Part shown: one piece after another, positions 42,554 through 53,900 of the stretch | Numbering within the stretch: the stretch's first letter is position 1 | How the letters are laid out: every line of letters starts with the position of its first letter | From: Pocillopora verrucosa | Taxonomy: Eukaryota > Cnidaria > Anthozoa > Scleractinia > Pocilloporidae | NCBI RefSeq assembly: GCF_036669915.1 | Contig: NC_089318.1 | Coordinates: 11,371,071-11,435,070, forward strand | Length of the DNA stretch: 64,000 bases | Reading direction: 5' to 3' | Position numbers and translations under genes: made by a program | Notes under the pieces: generated by a model | The model's input: the letters and a program-made list of their open reading frames with translations, nothing else | Told to the model about the DNA's origin: nothing | Database searches by the model: none

Positions 42554-43687
42554 CTACACCATAGATGTAAAAGTCAAGTTTTTAGACTTGCGAAAAGGTC
42601 TTGACGTTTTTCCTTTGCTCCCTGACGTCGATGATTTCATCAAGGGATCTGCTGAGTTGACAAGCAAAGAAAAGCAATGAAAGGGCGGGTTGTCGATGTG
42701 TCGGAATCTAACTAAAGCTATGTCTTCATTTGAAGCTAAAGGATACTCCGGATTTTCTAAATAATTAGTTTTTTGACACCTCAACCAATGACCACACAGC
42801 TCCACGAATGCTTGGTAACAACCAGGGATCCTCAAGGTGTATATGATAGGATTTGCAAGCGAACTACTGTATTGAAGTACCTTGAACACAAGAATAAGCT
42901 CGTATTCAATATCAACACATGAATGGCACGCCCAGTATGCAAAATTCAGGCCAAAGAATGGAGCCCAAGCGACTATGAAACAACCAATGATTAATAATAT
43001 CGCTTTGGCGAGACGAGTGTCTTTCTCGGCGCTCTGAGTCTGACGGGTATTCAGTCTAACACTTTTTAAAGCAATGAAAAACATAGCCAAGTAGACAAAA
43101 AGGATTACTGTTAAAGGCAACACAAAAGATACCATGGAAACAAACAGTGTATAATGGGGCCATCTAGAGGCCTCCGTCACAGTTATACAACTCAGTGCTA
43201 CTGATATGCTCCAAACGAGGACAATAAGACAGAAATATGGCCTTTTGGAGGATACACGATGAAGAAATGGCCAGCCAACAGCATAAAACCTTTCTATACT
43301 TATCATCATTAAATACCAAATAGATGCTGTTGCGCCAAAAACATCAATAGCATTCCATAGAGTGTACACGAAATTAGGAAACTCCACTGAATTTGCGAGG
43401 ATGTAGATGAACGAAGGTATTCCAACACTACCCACTATGATGTCAGAAAAGGCGAGACTCATGAGAAAATAAACAGCTCGAGTATGTAATTTCCGTTTTC
43501 TGAGAAAAAGTGAAGCAGCAGTAACGTTCCCCAGTACAACGCCAGTTGAAATAATCGAAAATATAATGCAAAATGTAATTCTGATGGCGATGCTCAGACG
43601 GATCAGTTCCTGGATAGGTTCTGAAGAATGAGTTGTATTGAAGATGTTTGACCAGTTAACGGATGGCAACTCGGTAGAAATCGTCAT
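42554..43687 (-). CDS. Class A GPCR, orphan, single coding exon
   Basis: The product is 377 aa. N-glycosylation sites lie in the N-terminus (NWS at 11, NTT at 17). Key residues: Asn54 in GNV (1.50), Asp82 in LAFSD (2.50), Asp115 (3.32), Glu-Arg-Phe at 132-134, Trp241 and Pro243 in AWAPFF, and Asn279 in NPIIY. The 3.25 position is Tyr108, not Cys. A CHSC pair (254, 257) in the third extracellular loop recalls the CxxC of adenosine receptors. FKVLQYSSSLANP near TM7 matches the paralogue at 47520 and the one at 38180. The tail after about 290 is short and has Cys residues suitable for palmitoylation. The frame is intact, with no intron in the coding part. The ligand is unknown; the Asp at 3.32 would allow an amine ligand but does not prove it. 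Confidence 0.93.
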   Translation of the reverse strand: MTISTELPSVNWSNIFNTTHSSEPIQELIRLSIAIRITFCIIFSIISTGVVLGNVTAASLFLRKRKLHTRAVYFLMSLAFSDIIVGSVGIPSFIYILANSVEFPNFVYTLWNAIDVFGATASIWYLMMISIERFYAVGWPFLHRVSSKRPYFCLIVLVWSISVALSCITVTEASRWPHYTLFVSMVSFVLPLTVILFVYLAMFFIALKSVRLNTRQTQSAEKDTRLAKAILLIIGCFIVAWAPFFGLNFAYWACHSCVDIEYELILVFKVLQYSSSLANPIIYTLRIPGCYQAFVELCGHWLRCQKTNYLENPEYPLASNEDIALVRFRHIDNPPFHCFSLLVNSADPLMKSSTSGSKGKTSRPFRKSKNLTFTSMV

Positions 43688-46365
43688 TTCTTTCCTTCTT
43701 GATAAACTGCCTTTGGCAAGAATGAAGTGAGTTTTTTGAACCTGACTTTATTTGGTGTCCTCCTGTTTTTTCTAAACAATAAGCGGGCAAAATATGTCAT
43801 TTTTTAAAAAGCAATTCATCAATTTTTATATGAATAACATTTCCTCACATTTCCATCCCCATAATCAAGAAAAGTTTCTGTTATTCCTTTTTCTGTTAGT
43901 CAGCCACATCCTCACTAATATTTTCCCTAAAGTGTTAATCGTGGAGGCTTGTTTGTCCAATGCAGCCGGAGTACTGATGTGCTCAAAGATTAATTTATTC
44001 ACATTCTACAACAGTTACAGCAAATAAATTGAAGGGGCTTTAACGAGATTGAAATTTGTCAATATCCTGGGGAAAAGAGACCGTAAAATCAGTTTTCGTT
44101 CTTTGAAGAACATGGTGAGGAGGTTATGTATTGTATACCCACACTTAATTTTTTTTTCGTTAACTAACTGATTAGTCCTTTATAGCTGAGTTCAAATCTG
44201 TGTTGACTGCTAAAATGTTTTTCTTACCTTAAGGTGGTTATGAGGAATTCTTACATTGCCTCCCTAAACCAGAGCGAAACTTGAATTTGTAGCCTTCGCC
44301 TACATCACACCCTGTTCATTGTCACTAAGGAATCATGGCTTTCTTTTGTGTTTGAAGTAATAAACACTGTCTTACTTTGCAGAAAATAAACAATTATGGC
44401 AAACAGAGAGGCAGATTAAGGAAATCTAGAACTTAGCTCTTTTAACAAGATGCCACCGGAGCTAATTTGCGAAGCTACTGTCTGGCGTACGGGCTCTCGT
44501 TTTTATCGCCGATTTGCTCGAAGAAATTTGTTATGATTCCGAAATGGAGAGCTGTAAATCAAAATCTTGAAATAGACGTTATCAAAGATTCTATTATCAC
44601 TTCCAAAGGGAATTCAACATCGAGATGTAGATTTTTCTTAGTTATAGGTTATTAATTAGTGGAGAAAAAAGACCGATGCGAGAAGAGCAAATCAGCTTTA
44701 TCGTTGCCGGGTTGTTCTTTGTGTTGCGATACCTTTTCAATTTATATTGGCAAATAAACGCATTTGTTCAACCGCAACTGTCATTTACCAACAATGTAAA
44801 CTGTCCACAACCTTCACCTTTATGAAAATTATTACATATTTCAATTCTGTAGTAATTAAGAAGCAATTTGGAAAAATGCTTGCCTCGATTAGATTCAATT
44901 TAACTGGAAAAAATGCGCTTGAAAAGATGTATGACGAGATTCCCACAAAACAAGCTTTAAGTAATTTTATTCTACCAGAGTCTTTTAAAATTGTTAAATA
45001 ATCTTACCAAAAGATGCCGTGCGAAAACTTTGATCTAACCGTTTTTAGATGATAACATACCCGTTCTTAAGTAGTAACTATCATAGGAAGTTCAGACGAG
45101 ATGTAATCAAGCGCTCTTTGATTTCTTAGCATAAATGCATAGGGGGTCAAATTTGGTCGCCTGCTAAACGCACTTCTTCGTGTCTTTTTCTTATACAGAT
45201 GAAGTGACAACTATCAAAAAAACAATACCTTCCCCACTAGAGATTCAATAGAAAAAAAAATTGGTGAAAGACCTTTTCTGTTTTTAGATGAATGAAAGGA
45301 TTGAAGGATAATGAATTTTAAAATACAGTAGAAATATAACAAATACACGGTAACCGCTGCTTTGCTGACATTAACATTGATCTTCAGGGTTGAAGTCAGC
45401 GTACGTCGGATTTGAAAAAATGATGAGAGTAGGGAATCCAAAGCTGAAGCATCGCTCATAGAGCTACTAAAATACCATACAGGATCAATGAGTATAATGG
45501 AATAACTGCATTTCTGGAATGGCATATATGAAATAGCAGCAGTGGCCATTACATCCGCGTTTTTAAACAAACGACGATATCCTAAACTTATCAGCCTTTC
45601 GTATACCAGGGTTTGCCTCTCCCTCCCTCCTAAAAGAAAAGCTTTCTTTATACCTCCCCTCACTGATAGAAGCCCCCTCTCTCTCGCGTTCGTTGTTCTT
45701 CTTAACGATATCTGACATTGAAATTCTAAATAATTGCATTAAAAACATCAACTTAAAAGGAAAAGTCTGGCCCTCCGGTTTGTTACGCAGAGGTCCAGCT
45801 TCTTTCGGGCTGTTAGCTTTAATTCTGATGCAAATTTTAGCTAAAATTTTCACAAATGTTGCTGTATTTCGTTTTGAAATGATTTTATATATTTTCATTC
45901 TGGTTATAAGCCCACTCGAATATGCGTTAAGACCCATCAGTTTAAAAGCCCATCTAATGAAATGATAAAACGAGCTTTGTCTACGCAGACTAATATATTT
46001 AATGATGCCATTTAGCGACAATATTTGGTGTATTTTATTTTCATTGACTCCCCACAAGTCTCTTATCTTCCAATCCGCTGCACTTCTCCCACAATTGAGG
46101 AATCAACTTAATAATTTTAATTGTGGGCAACGCGTCGTTGAGAAATATATTGTTTAATATCCATGCAGAGCCCTGATTCTTTCTGACTATTTTAAGGAAA
46201 CATCAAATTAAGATAGATTGTTTTTTAAATGTTCTGGCGAAATTAAAGGGTAACTGACATTTCACTGTATATGGTGGATCTTTACTTAATCTGTCCAGCT
46301 TTGGAAACAGAAAATCAAATCTTTCTATTTATAATCAAGGCATTTCCCGCTATTGTATTATCAAA
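43688..46365. other. Intergenic, no gene supported
   Basis: 5' flank of the second GPCR and 3' flank of the third. Overlapping minus-strand frames at 45214-45663 (149 aa) and 45563-46057 (164 aa) and a plus frame at 45693-45965 have no recognisable domain. Confidence 0.5.
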
Positions 46366-47520
46366 TCATTGCTTTTCGGAGTCATTTCCATTTGAGGTCA
46401 TCCCAATGATTTCACTTCCACTACAAGTGCTTTGTCCTTCATGCAAGTCAGACAGCTCAACATCATAACGCCGAGAACTGGTTCTTCTGAAGGAGTATCG
46501 GTCTGTCGATTGACGATAAAAAGATCCTGTCAACCTTCTTTCTTTGAGAAGTATGGTGATTGGTCTTCGGAACTCAGGCATGCGCGCTGAGTATACTAAG
46601 GGATTTAATGCTGACCCACTGTAATGTAGCGCCTTGAAGAAAAAAACAACCTGGAGTGACACACCGGCTGCGCAACTCGAACATGAGAACAACACCAAAT
46701 TGAGGCTGAAAAATGGCAACCACGTGACGAGGAAGAGGAGAATTAAAGCAAAAATGGTTATTGCCGTGCGGCTTTCCTTTTTCATAACACGAGCTCTGTT
46801 TCTCGGTATCTTTGTTCTACTTTTGACTATGATCCAAATTGAGGTGTAAGCAAAGAAAATGACTGAAAATGGCACAAAAAAGCCAAGTGTTGAATATATG
46901 AGGAAAGTACCCTTCCACTCGGGTCCTTTTGGTATGAAGAAGTTTAGAGACGCTATGCCAGCGGCTGTTAACCAAACAATACCAAGCACTATAAAGTTGA
47001 ATCGGGCAGATGAGGTGCGATGCCGCAAGGGAAAAGCTATGGCATATACGCGTTCAACACTGATGGTCATCAAATGAAGAATAGACAACATTCCCGACAG
47101 AATATCCATGGGGCTGAATATCGTTTTCACGAGAACCGCTGCTTTAAAATCTTGATTGAACAATAAGATTAATAAGGTCGCGTACAATGGAATTGTTACA
47201 GTTCCTACCAAGATATCACCAAATGCCAGACCAATTACAAAGTAGTTGGTTCTTGTCCTTAAGTGTCGCTTCTTTGAAAACACAAAAATGATGAGCACGT
47301 TTCCGCATATTGCGAAAGCGGCGATTATCAAATACACTATACACCAAGTCACCAGATATTGTACAGCGATGAAAGGTGAGCCAACACTGAAAGGAACGCT
47401 TGAGTTTGTGTAATTGGAGCTGTTAGACATTCTGACTCCCTGCCAACGGGATCTATAGAGTAATAGAAACATGAAATCAGAGTTGAAGCGTAATGCTTCA
47501 TCCCACATTGATTCTCGCAT
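46366..47520 (-). CDS. Class A GPCR, orphan, single coding exon
   Basis: The longest frame is 384 aa, but Met31 (47430) followed by SNSSNYTNSS, with N-glycosylation sites, is the more natural start, giving 354 aa. Key residues in long-frame numbering: Asn74 in GNVLII, Asp102 in LAFGD, Asp139 (3.32), Glu-Arg-Val at 156-158, Trp267 and Pro269 in TWLPFF, and Asn306 in NPLVY. Position 3.25 is Lys132, not Cys. CSSC at 280-283 lies in the third extracellular loop, as in the neighbour at 43687. The Arg/Ser-rich C-tail (about 320-384) offers phosphorylation sites. It lies in the same orientation as the 43687 receptor, about 2.7 kb away, consistent with tandem duplication. Confidence 0.93.
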   Translation of the reverse strand: MRESMWDEALRFNSDFMFLLLYRSRWQGVRMSNSSNYTNSSVPFSVGSPFIAVQYLVTWCIVYLIIAAFAICGNVLIIFVFSKKRHLRTRTNYFVIGLAFGDILVGTVTIPLYATLLILLFNQDFKAAVLVKTIFSPMDILSGMLSILHLMTISVERVYAIAFPLRHRTSSARFNFIVLGIVWLTAAGIASLNFFIPKGPEWKGTFLIYSTLGFFVPFSVIFFAYTSIWIIVKSRTKIPRNRARVMKKESRTAITIFALILLFLVTWLPFFSLNLVLFSCSSCAAGVSLQVVFFFKALHYSGSALNPLVYSARMPEFRRPITILLKERRLTGSFYRQSTDRYSFRRTSSRRYDVELSDLHEGQSTCSGSEIIGMTSNGNDSEKQ

Positions 47521-47865
47521 CAGTAATCAGCCTCCTCTCAAATTCTGATTCGATTCTTTTGTAATTCTTCCTTTGCCTTACGCTTAACAAAATATAATAA
47601 GGAACCTTGGTTCATGAAAATAGAGGCAGACTGCCAGCAGATCTCATACTAAAGTGACTCTTGCCTTCAAATCTTAAGAGAAAATTGATGTGAATGCTGT
47701 CCTGTCAACTTGCAGGAATCCGATGTGCAAAGTTACATTGATGATCAGAATGTTGAATTCTTCCAATAGATAGAAAGTGTAATAAAATGTAAAAAATAAT
47801 GACTGAAAAGACGATCACTATTGTTCAAATTCATGTCCTGTTAAGTACGCACTGTGTATATGTTA

Positions 47866-47984
47866 TGGTTCAATTTTATCCTTGGTTCAAATTTTATATT
47901 CTTTTGTTTTTGGGCATTGTAATGTATGATAATGAGTTTGAAACAAAGGAAAATAAAATTTGAACCAAGGATAAAATTGATCCA
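47866..47984. repeat. 119-bp hairpin element with 32-bp inverted repeats
   Basis: TGGTTCAATTTTATCCTTGG begins the left arm (47866-47897). The right arm (47953-47984) ends with the complement of TGGATCAATTTTATCCTTGG, with one mismatch over 32 bp. The 55-bp centre is unrelated. It is MITE-like and lies upstream of the 47520 receptor. Confidence 0.85.
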
Positions 47985-50900
47985 CACCATATTCATCATC
48001 TGTCTGAAGTGAATTGTTTACCAAAACTGGAAAGAGAAAAAGAAAGGAAAAAACAATGCTCTTCTCAGCTTTACCGATCGAAAAATTGTTTCCGTGTAAA
48101 TTTAGATTCATGTATTGAGGAATGCGCATTTCATGACTTACAACTGTATATTCAGCTGACTCAGAAAGATGTGCTTTATATCCTGTTTGACGCCCGCTTA
48201 ACTATTGATTTGTAGGTGATTCATGGACCCAGACGGTTAATCCAAGTGGAAGCTCTCAGCTTAAAATTAAATCGTCCTTTGTTTTCGATTCATGTATCAT
48301 GCTCTGTGCGGTTGAGACAAATTTGACATATGAAACGTAAAACATAAAATATTTAATACAATTTGTCTTTATATGACGTGCTTGTGTTATCACACAAATA
48401 TCAAACTCACGTTATTAGTTATGATTTTTAAATTGTAGAGATATCTCACTGTAAAGCATCTGCAGGTACATGTATATCAGAAATAAATCAAGATTTAGAT
48501 GAAGTAACTTTGCTTGATATTGCTGGATTGGTACTTGCTGGTGTCGGCGAATAAGTTAGTGCATGCCTAATTAAAAATCTTGAATCGAAATAAGCCGAGA
48601 GCATATCAATTAAGAAAAAAGCCTCCTTTGCTCGACGAAATGTTTAACGTCCGTAGCGGGTTCTACACGAGTTCCACAGTTAAGGTTTGTAACATTTAAA
48701 CGCACCTGCGGTTGTCCGGCTCGATCAGCTCCAGCGACAAAAATCTTGTTTTAGATGGTTGACAGCGAGACAATTGCGGCCACAAGTCGTCTCTATTCTG
48801 AAGAGCTTTGCTATTCTAATGGATCTACAAGAAAATTATATGTTTCAGAAGAATCCACCGACATGTTTTTGAGAAAAGCCGTGGGGTTTCCTGCAGTCGA
48901 TGAATTAATTTCATAAACCAACTACGTTTATATAAGCTTGCACGTTAGGCTAATTATTCGCTGATGGTGTTTGTTGGATCGGTCAAAGCTAGGTTTACCG
49001 CCAGTTCTCATTAACACTTTTGTCGAATGGGAATCCGTTCATATCGCACAGTGCTGTGAAATCATTATTCCTGTTTACAAACCGCAACTTCCAGAAAGAG
49101 CCAAATGGGAGAAAATAATAGACACTTAATTAATTTCCAATTTCGCTCTGGATAATGTTGGGTTAAAGTACACAAAACAGTTTCAAGCAATAGACAAACG
49201 TAAATTAGGAGATAATACTTTTCCTGCAACTTATCTAGGTATCATTTAAATATAATAATTTGTTTGAAAAAAACGTTAACGTTACCTCAGATGTAAATAT
49301 CTTTCTGTTAGGAGAGAAAATTATTCATATATTCCTTTGATGACTTCTGGTATGATAGAGAAACAAATTTAGCATCTCAGAAAAAAAAAACTCGCAGTGT
49401 CGATTACAGTGGCCAGTTAAAATGTAAGAGATAGCGCTGGAAACATAAAAACGAAATGTGAACACACCCTATTGTCGCTCGCAAAAAGGATTAAGTATGT
49501 CCTTGTACACTGCTGTTTGTGAAGTAAAATTAAGAGTGAAAAACCTGATGAGCGATTTTTCAAGCAGCGAAAGAACATTTTATCGTTATCTTTTAAGCTT
49601 AGGCGCGGAGAAAACCATGAAAGCGATGGAGATAATATTAGAGATGTCTTCTCTATTGATGTCTTAAGTACAACCTCCCCCAACTGAATTCAATTCGCGG
49701 CTAAGTTGGCTTTGCTACTGTATGATAAACATCTTGTTGCTACGCGACCTCGAGACAGAAAAGATGAAACCTGATTAAGATAAAGATTTAAAAGCGAGCG
49801 AATATGAAATAACTAAAATTCACGATTTCGTCAACAATTTTGCAATGAAAACATTTTCAGTCCCCTGTTCTTTGGTATTTTAATTCTTAAGCAACACAAC
49901 CGTGTGTTTTCATTAAAAACTGAACCTTTCGGTGTGTCGCTTTAAAGAACTCATAACCTTCTTCTTCTGATAGACGACTGCGCGCACAAACTGCTTCACA
50001 TCGCAGATATACATGTGGAATCTTATTCTGGAATCTGCTGTCGTTCTTAAATTGCCTTGTTTTTTTAAGTTTGCCTGTGTCAGTACACTCTCATCTATTA
50101 ATTTAAAATACACCATGCAAGGTGGTCACGGTTTTAATCTCATGTTCAACGTACAAAAAGTCTAGTTACACCATTATATGACTGGTTTATCAGAAGAAAT
50201 GTTTTACAGGGTACAAGTGTTGATCCTAACCTTCAAGTAGCACTGTAAATGAAGGCTACTACGTAAAATCAATTAAATTCTAGTAGCAAGGATGACATGT
50301 AACGCTGCCATAGTCGCGTAAGCAAATGATATTTTTCTTCACTGATGGTGGTTTGAAAAAATGTCATAGTTGACATATATCTTGAGTAGCTTTCACTTGT
50401 AAATATTCTGAAGAAATGAGAATGAAAACTACCTGTAAATAAAACCAAGCGAGAAAACACAAGCCAAATGAGTTAACTTGGAAACCGCAGCTTATGTGCT
50501 TGTTTTTCCTCTCTTATAGCTATGTCTACTGCAAAACCCTCTGCGCCCTAAGTGTGCAGAGTTTCTTAATTATTCGGTTTCATTTCCTCTTACCGTGATG
50601 ATCTTGGCCAACTGAGCCGATGATTTCTCAAGGCGCCTTATCTCACACAGACCAGCTCGTCGCAGTGTTTTTGTAGCTTTCATTTAAAAGGCAAACAAAT
50701 TTTATAATTTTTATGCCCAGCGGGAATTACCGAGAAGCATTAATGACTAGAGTATCAGTAATATTACTTATTACCATAATAACACTTTGAAAGAGTTTAA
50801 AAGCTAAATTGAGGAGTGCTCAGTTCGCTCAGCTCACAGTGTCTTCTCATTTCATAATCAGATGGACGATAAGACACCCATCAGCAATCTGCCTCTTACA

Positions 50901-53900
50901 TACGCCGTAATATTCTTACTTACGAATATTGTAATTAGTCACTAAATTGTGTGATATATCGACATAATAGCATCTGTTATTTTAGTTTTTTAAAAGATCG
51001 GAAAACTAAAAACCGATGAATTTTATTTCTTTCTCAGTGGGGTATCTTTTTTCTCGTTACAATACGTTAACTTCTGGAGGCTTGGATTAATAAGAAACAA
51101 CTTTAAAGAAGCAATAACGAAATAGCTCATGATCGGATGTAAAGATACTAGACCCACCGTACAAATTTGCCTTTTTAATGTTATTTTTCAGGACTTTTTT
51201 TTTATTTGTTGGTAATTCAGCCAGTTGTCATTCATTGTAGAATCAAGCAACGCAAAATCATCCGGCTATTAATAACTCACAGAAATAAAACACAAAAACA
51301 GCTCAGTGATTTAATAACCAGAATATTCTAGCCTTCAAGTTTTGTTGGCAACATTCAAACGAAATTCGTAAAGATGTCGGCGTTTATACTTGCTCCATCG
51401 TCTATAAACATCTGATCACCCGCAGTCCTTGCCAACGCAATTAACCACATCATTCATCTTGGAAAACTGAAGTATTAAAATATAGATAACTGATGAGAAA
51501 ACGACCAACGCATTGAATAGTTGAGTAGAGGCGTCCAAAGTCTTCTGCCCATGTATGCAAATGAACCTGTTTCTAAGATGTAGTGATCCATTGCCATCGA
51601 ATGAATTTTATCCCAAAAAATTTTTGTTAGTTTACTTTTCTCGAATAGTCAAAATGAGACGAAGATCTGTGCATAAAGTTTGACGAAGGCAAACATTGTT
51701 AGCAAAGCCATTTAATGAGCTTTTGTACGGGTTGTTTATTTCAATAAAATGCACCTTGAATGTTCTACTGTCCGTGGTAGGATATGCCACTAGTCTTAAA
51801 AAACAGCGGACTTATCTTGAGGGTAATTCTGCGGTTTCAACTTTGAGCAGATGTTGCTTTGTTTCTGCTACCTGTCGAGAGCTGCACACATTTGATTGGA
51901 TTAATTCTTCTTCGCCTGCACGCTGGGGAATACGCCCGAAGCATTTTAAGTAATTCGAAGATTAATGGGTCGTAAAATGACACATGCTGTCGTTTGAGAA
52001 TGACATCTTTTATCTCCGATATATTTCATGACAGTAGCTATTCATCGCTGGAAACGAACCTTTCGTTATTGGAAGAGGTCTTCATTTAGACTGATCTGAT
52101 GTGGTCTCGGTAGCATACCCACCGTGCACACATAAACAAATGACCTCGACGAAGTCCCAGCCTTCGTGGTACTAAATTAAAGTTCTTTAGTATTCTAATA
52201 TACACCAATACGAGCGATAGATTATAAAATATTGAAGTAGAGTGAAACTTAATCATAATTTTATGATAAAAAAACAAAACAAAAAACAAAATAACTCGAA
52301 ACAAAGCAAAAATAAATTTGAAAATTTGAAAATTGTTTGACAATTCCGAGAGATATCAAACAACATCTGTCCCAAGCTGTTCAAGTTTTTAGTGAACTGA
52401 TGCACAAAAAGATCGTGAACTTTGCGGCGACTACTTCTCGACTAGGTGATGAGTAGGTGCCCCTCTTCGTGTTAACCATAAGGAAATTCTTTGAGCATGT
52501 CTGTTTTGCGGTTTATTATTTGCCCGAGTTCGTAATTTTTGGACAAAGTCAGCAATGAAATCGAAAAAAAAAAAACGGGAGAAGACGGTCAAAACACATT
52601 TGTCAAATGAAAAAGGCACCGTCACAAAAGGCTATCTTTCCCAGCGCTCGAAAATAAACAAGTCATTGTATTATAAAGTATCATTAGGGCGAAATCTAAT
52701 GCTATCTGCAATAAATCCTTAATTGACCAAGCTGATTTGGTGAAGATGGCTGGATATTAGCCTCGTTCTTTTTATGGGGGTTTTGTGGACCTCGACCTCG
52801 CCTCGGTCCGCAAAAAAGCAACGCCAGTAACTAATCATCACGCTTGTTCAATTACGTATATTTATCATCTAGGTGGTAGTACCGTCAATGAGCTCCAGTT
52901 CACTCTACACCAAATAGTGATTAAGATAGTGATTAAGACTTGGCTCAAGCAATTTAATTAAAACTCGTGCAACACCCAAATGGCGTTTGTATTTTAACAG
53001 ATTAATTCCCGCATTTAATCCTCATGTATTTGAAATCTAAGTTAGTAGTAATTATTACTATATTTAACCCATTCATTCGCCTGGTTTTCCGTGATCATTA
53101 TCATATCTCTAACCATTCACGTTAAAGAAAGTGAACATGATGCCTTTTTGTTATCGGTTTTTATAATTGAAAGATTGAGAACTGAGATGGACTAAGCACA
53201 AACTACAAACAAGTCGTTAAATTTGCTGTGGGCCGACTCTCATTCACACAAGTGAGTCTCAAGCACTGCTAGAATTAGAATAGCAAATGGCCTGAGAGAG
53301 AGCCCTTTCGATCAATTCTAACCAGAGAAACACCCACTAAAATTCGAAAGTTAACCCTTCAACCGAAAAGCTAGCATCAATTGTCTTCGAAAACCGGGAT
53401 CGATTTCAAAATCATACTGAGGTTACAGAAATCTAACATGACGGCTTAACTTTTTTTTGGCCCGCGGTCATAGTATCCTTCCTGCGAAAGCTCTAAGAAT
53501 ACGAAGCGTTTCGCTCCGCCTTTGAGGGGGGTCCATTTGGTGTTCTCTTCTTGTACTCATAAACTGAAGAAAGCCTCCAAAAATCATCAGATATTAGAAT
53601 TCTTAAAATGAAATAGATACAAAAACAAAGTTTTTACCGTTTGTCGTTTTGAGGGGAGATTTCATCTGGCGGGGCAAGGTAAAGCATCAACTGCTTTGGA
53701 GATGAATTTAGTTTACTTCGGTTAATTTCTCGGCCGACAAAGACGGCGGTAAAAGATGGTAATTGCATATAAAGCTGTAGTTATAATTGGCGTCATTTAA
53801 ATAGATATAATTAGTTTGCGAATGGGATTTTAAAGTTCAAGAATCTTAACGGTTGTAACTACTGTCAAAAGAAGTTGATGAATTATTTATTGATGTTTCT

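Noticed and set aside
45214..46057. Two overlapping minus-strand ORFs of 149 and 164 aa
   Set aside because: Different frames over the same DNA, no recognisable domain and low-complexity stretches. Either would need transcript support.
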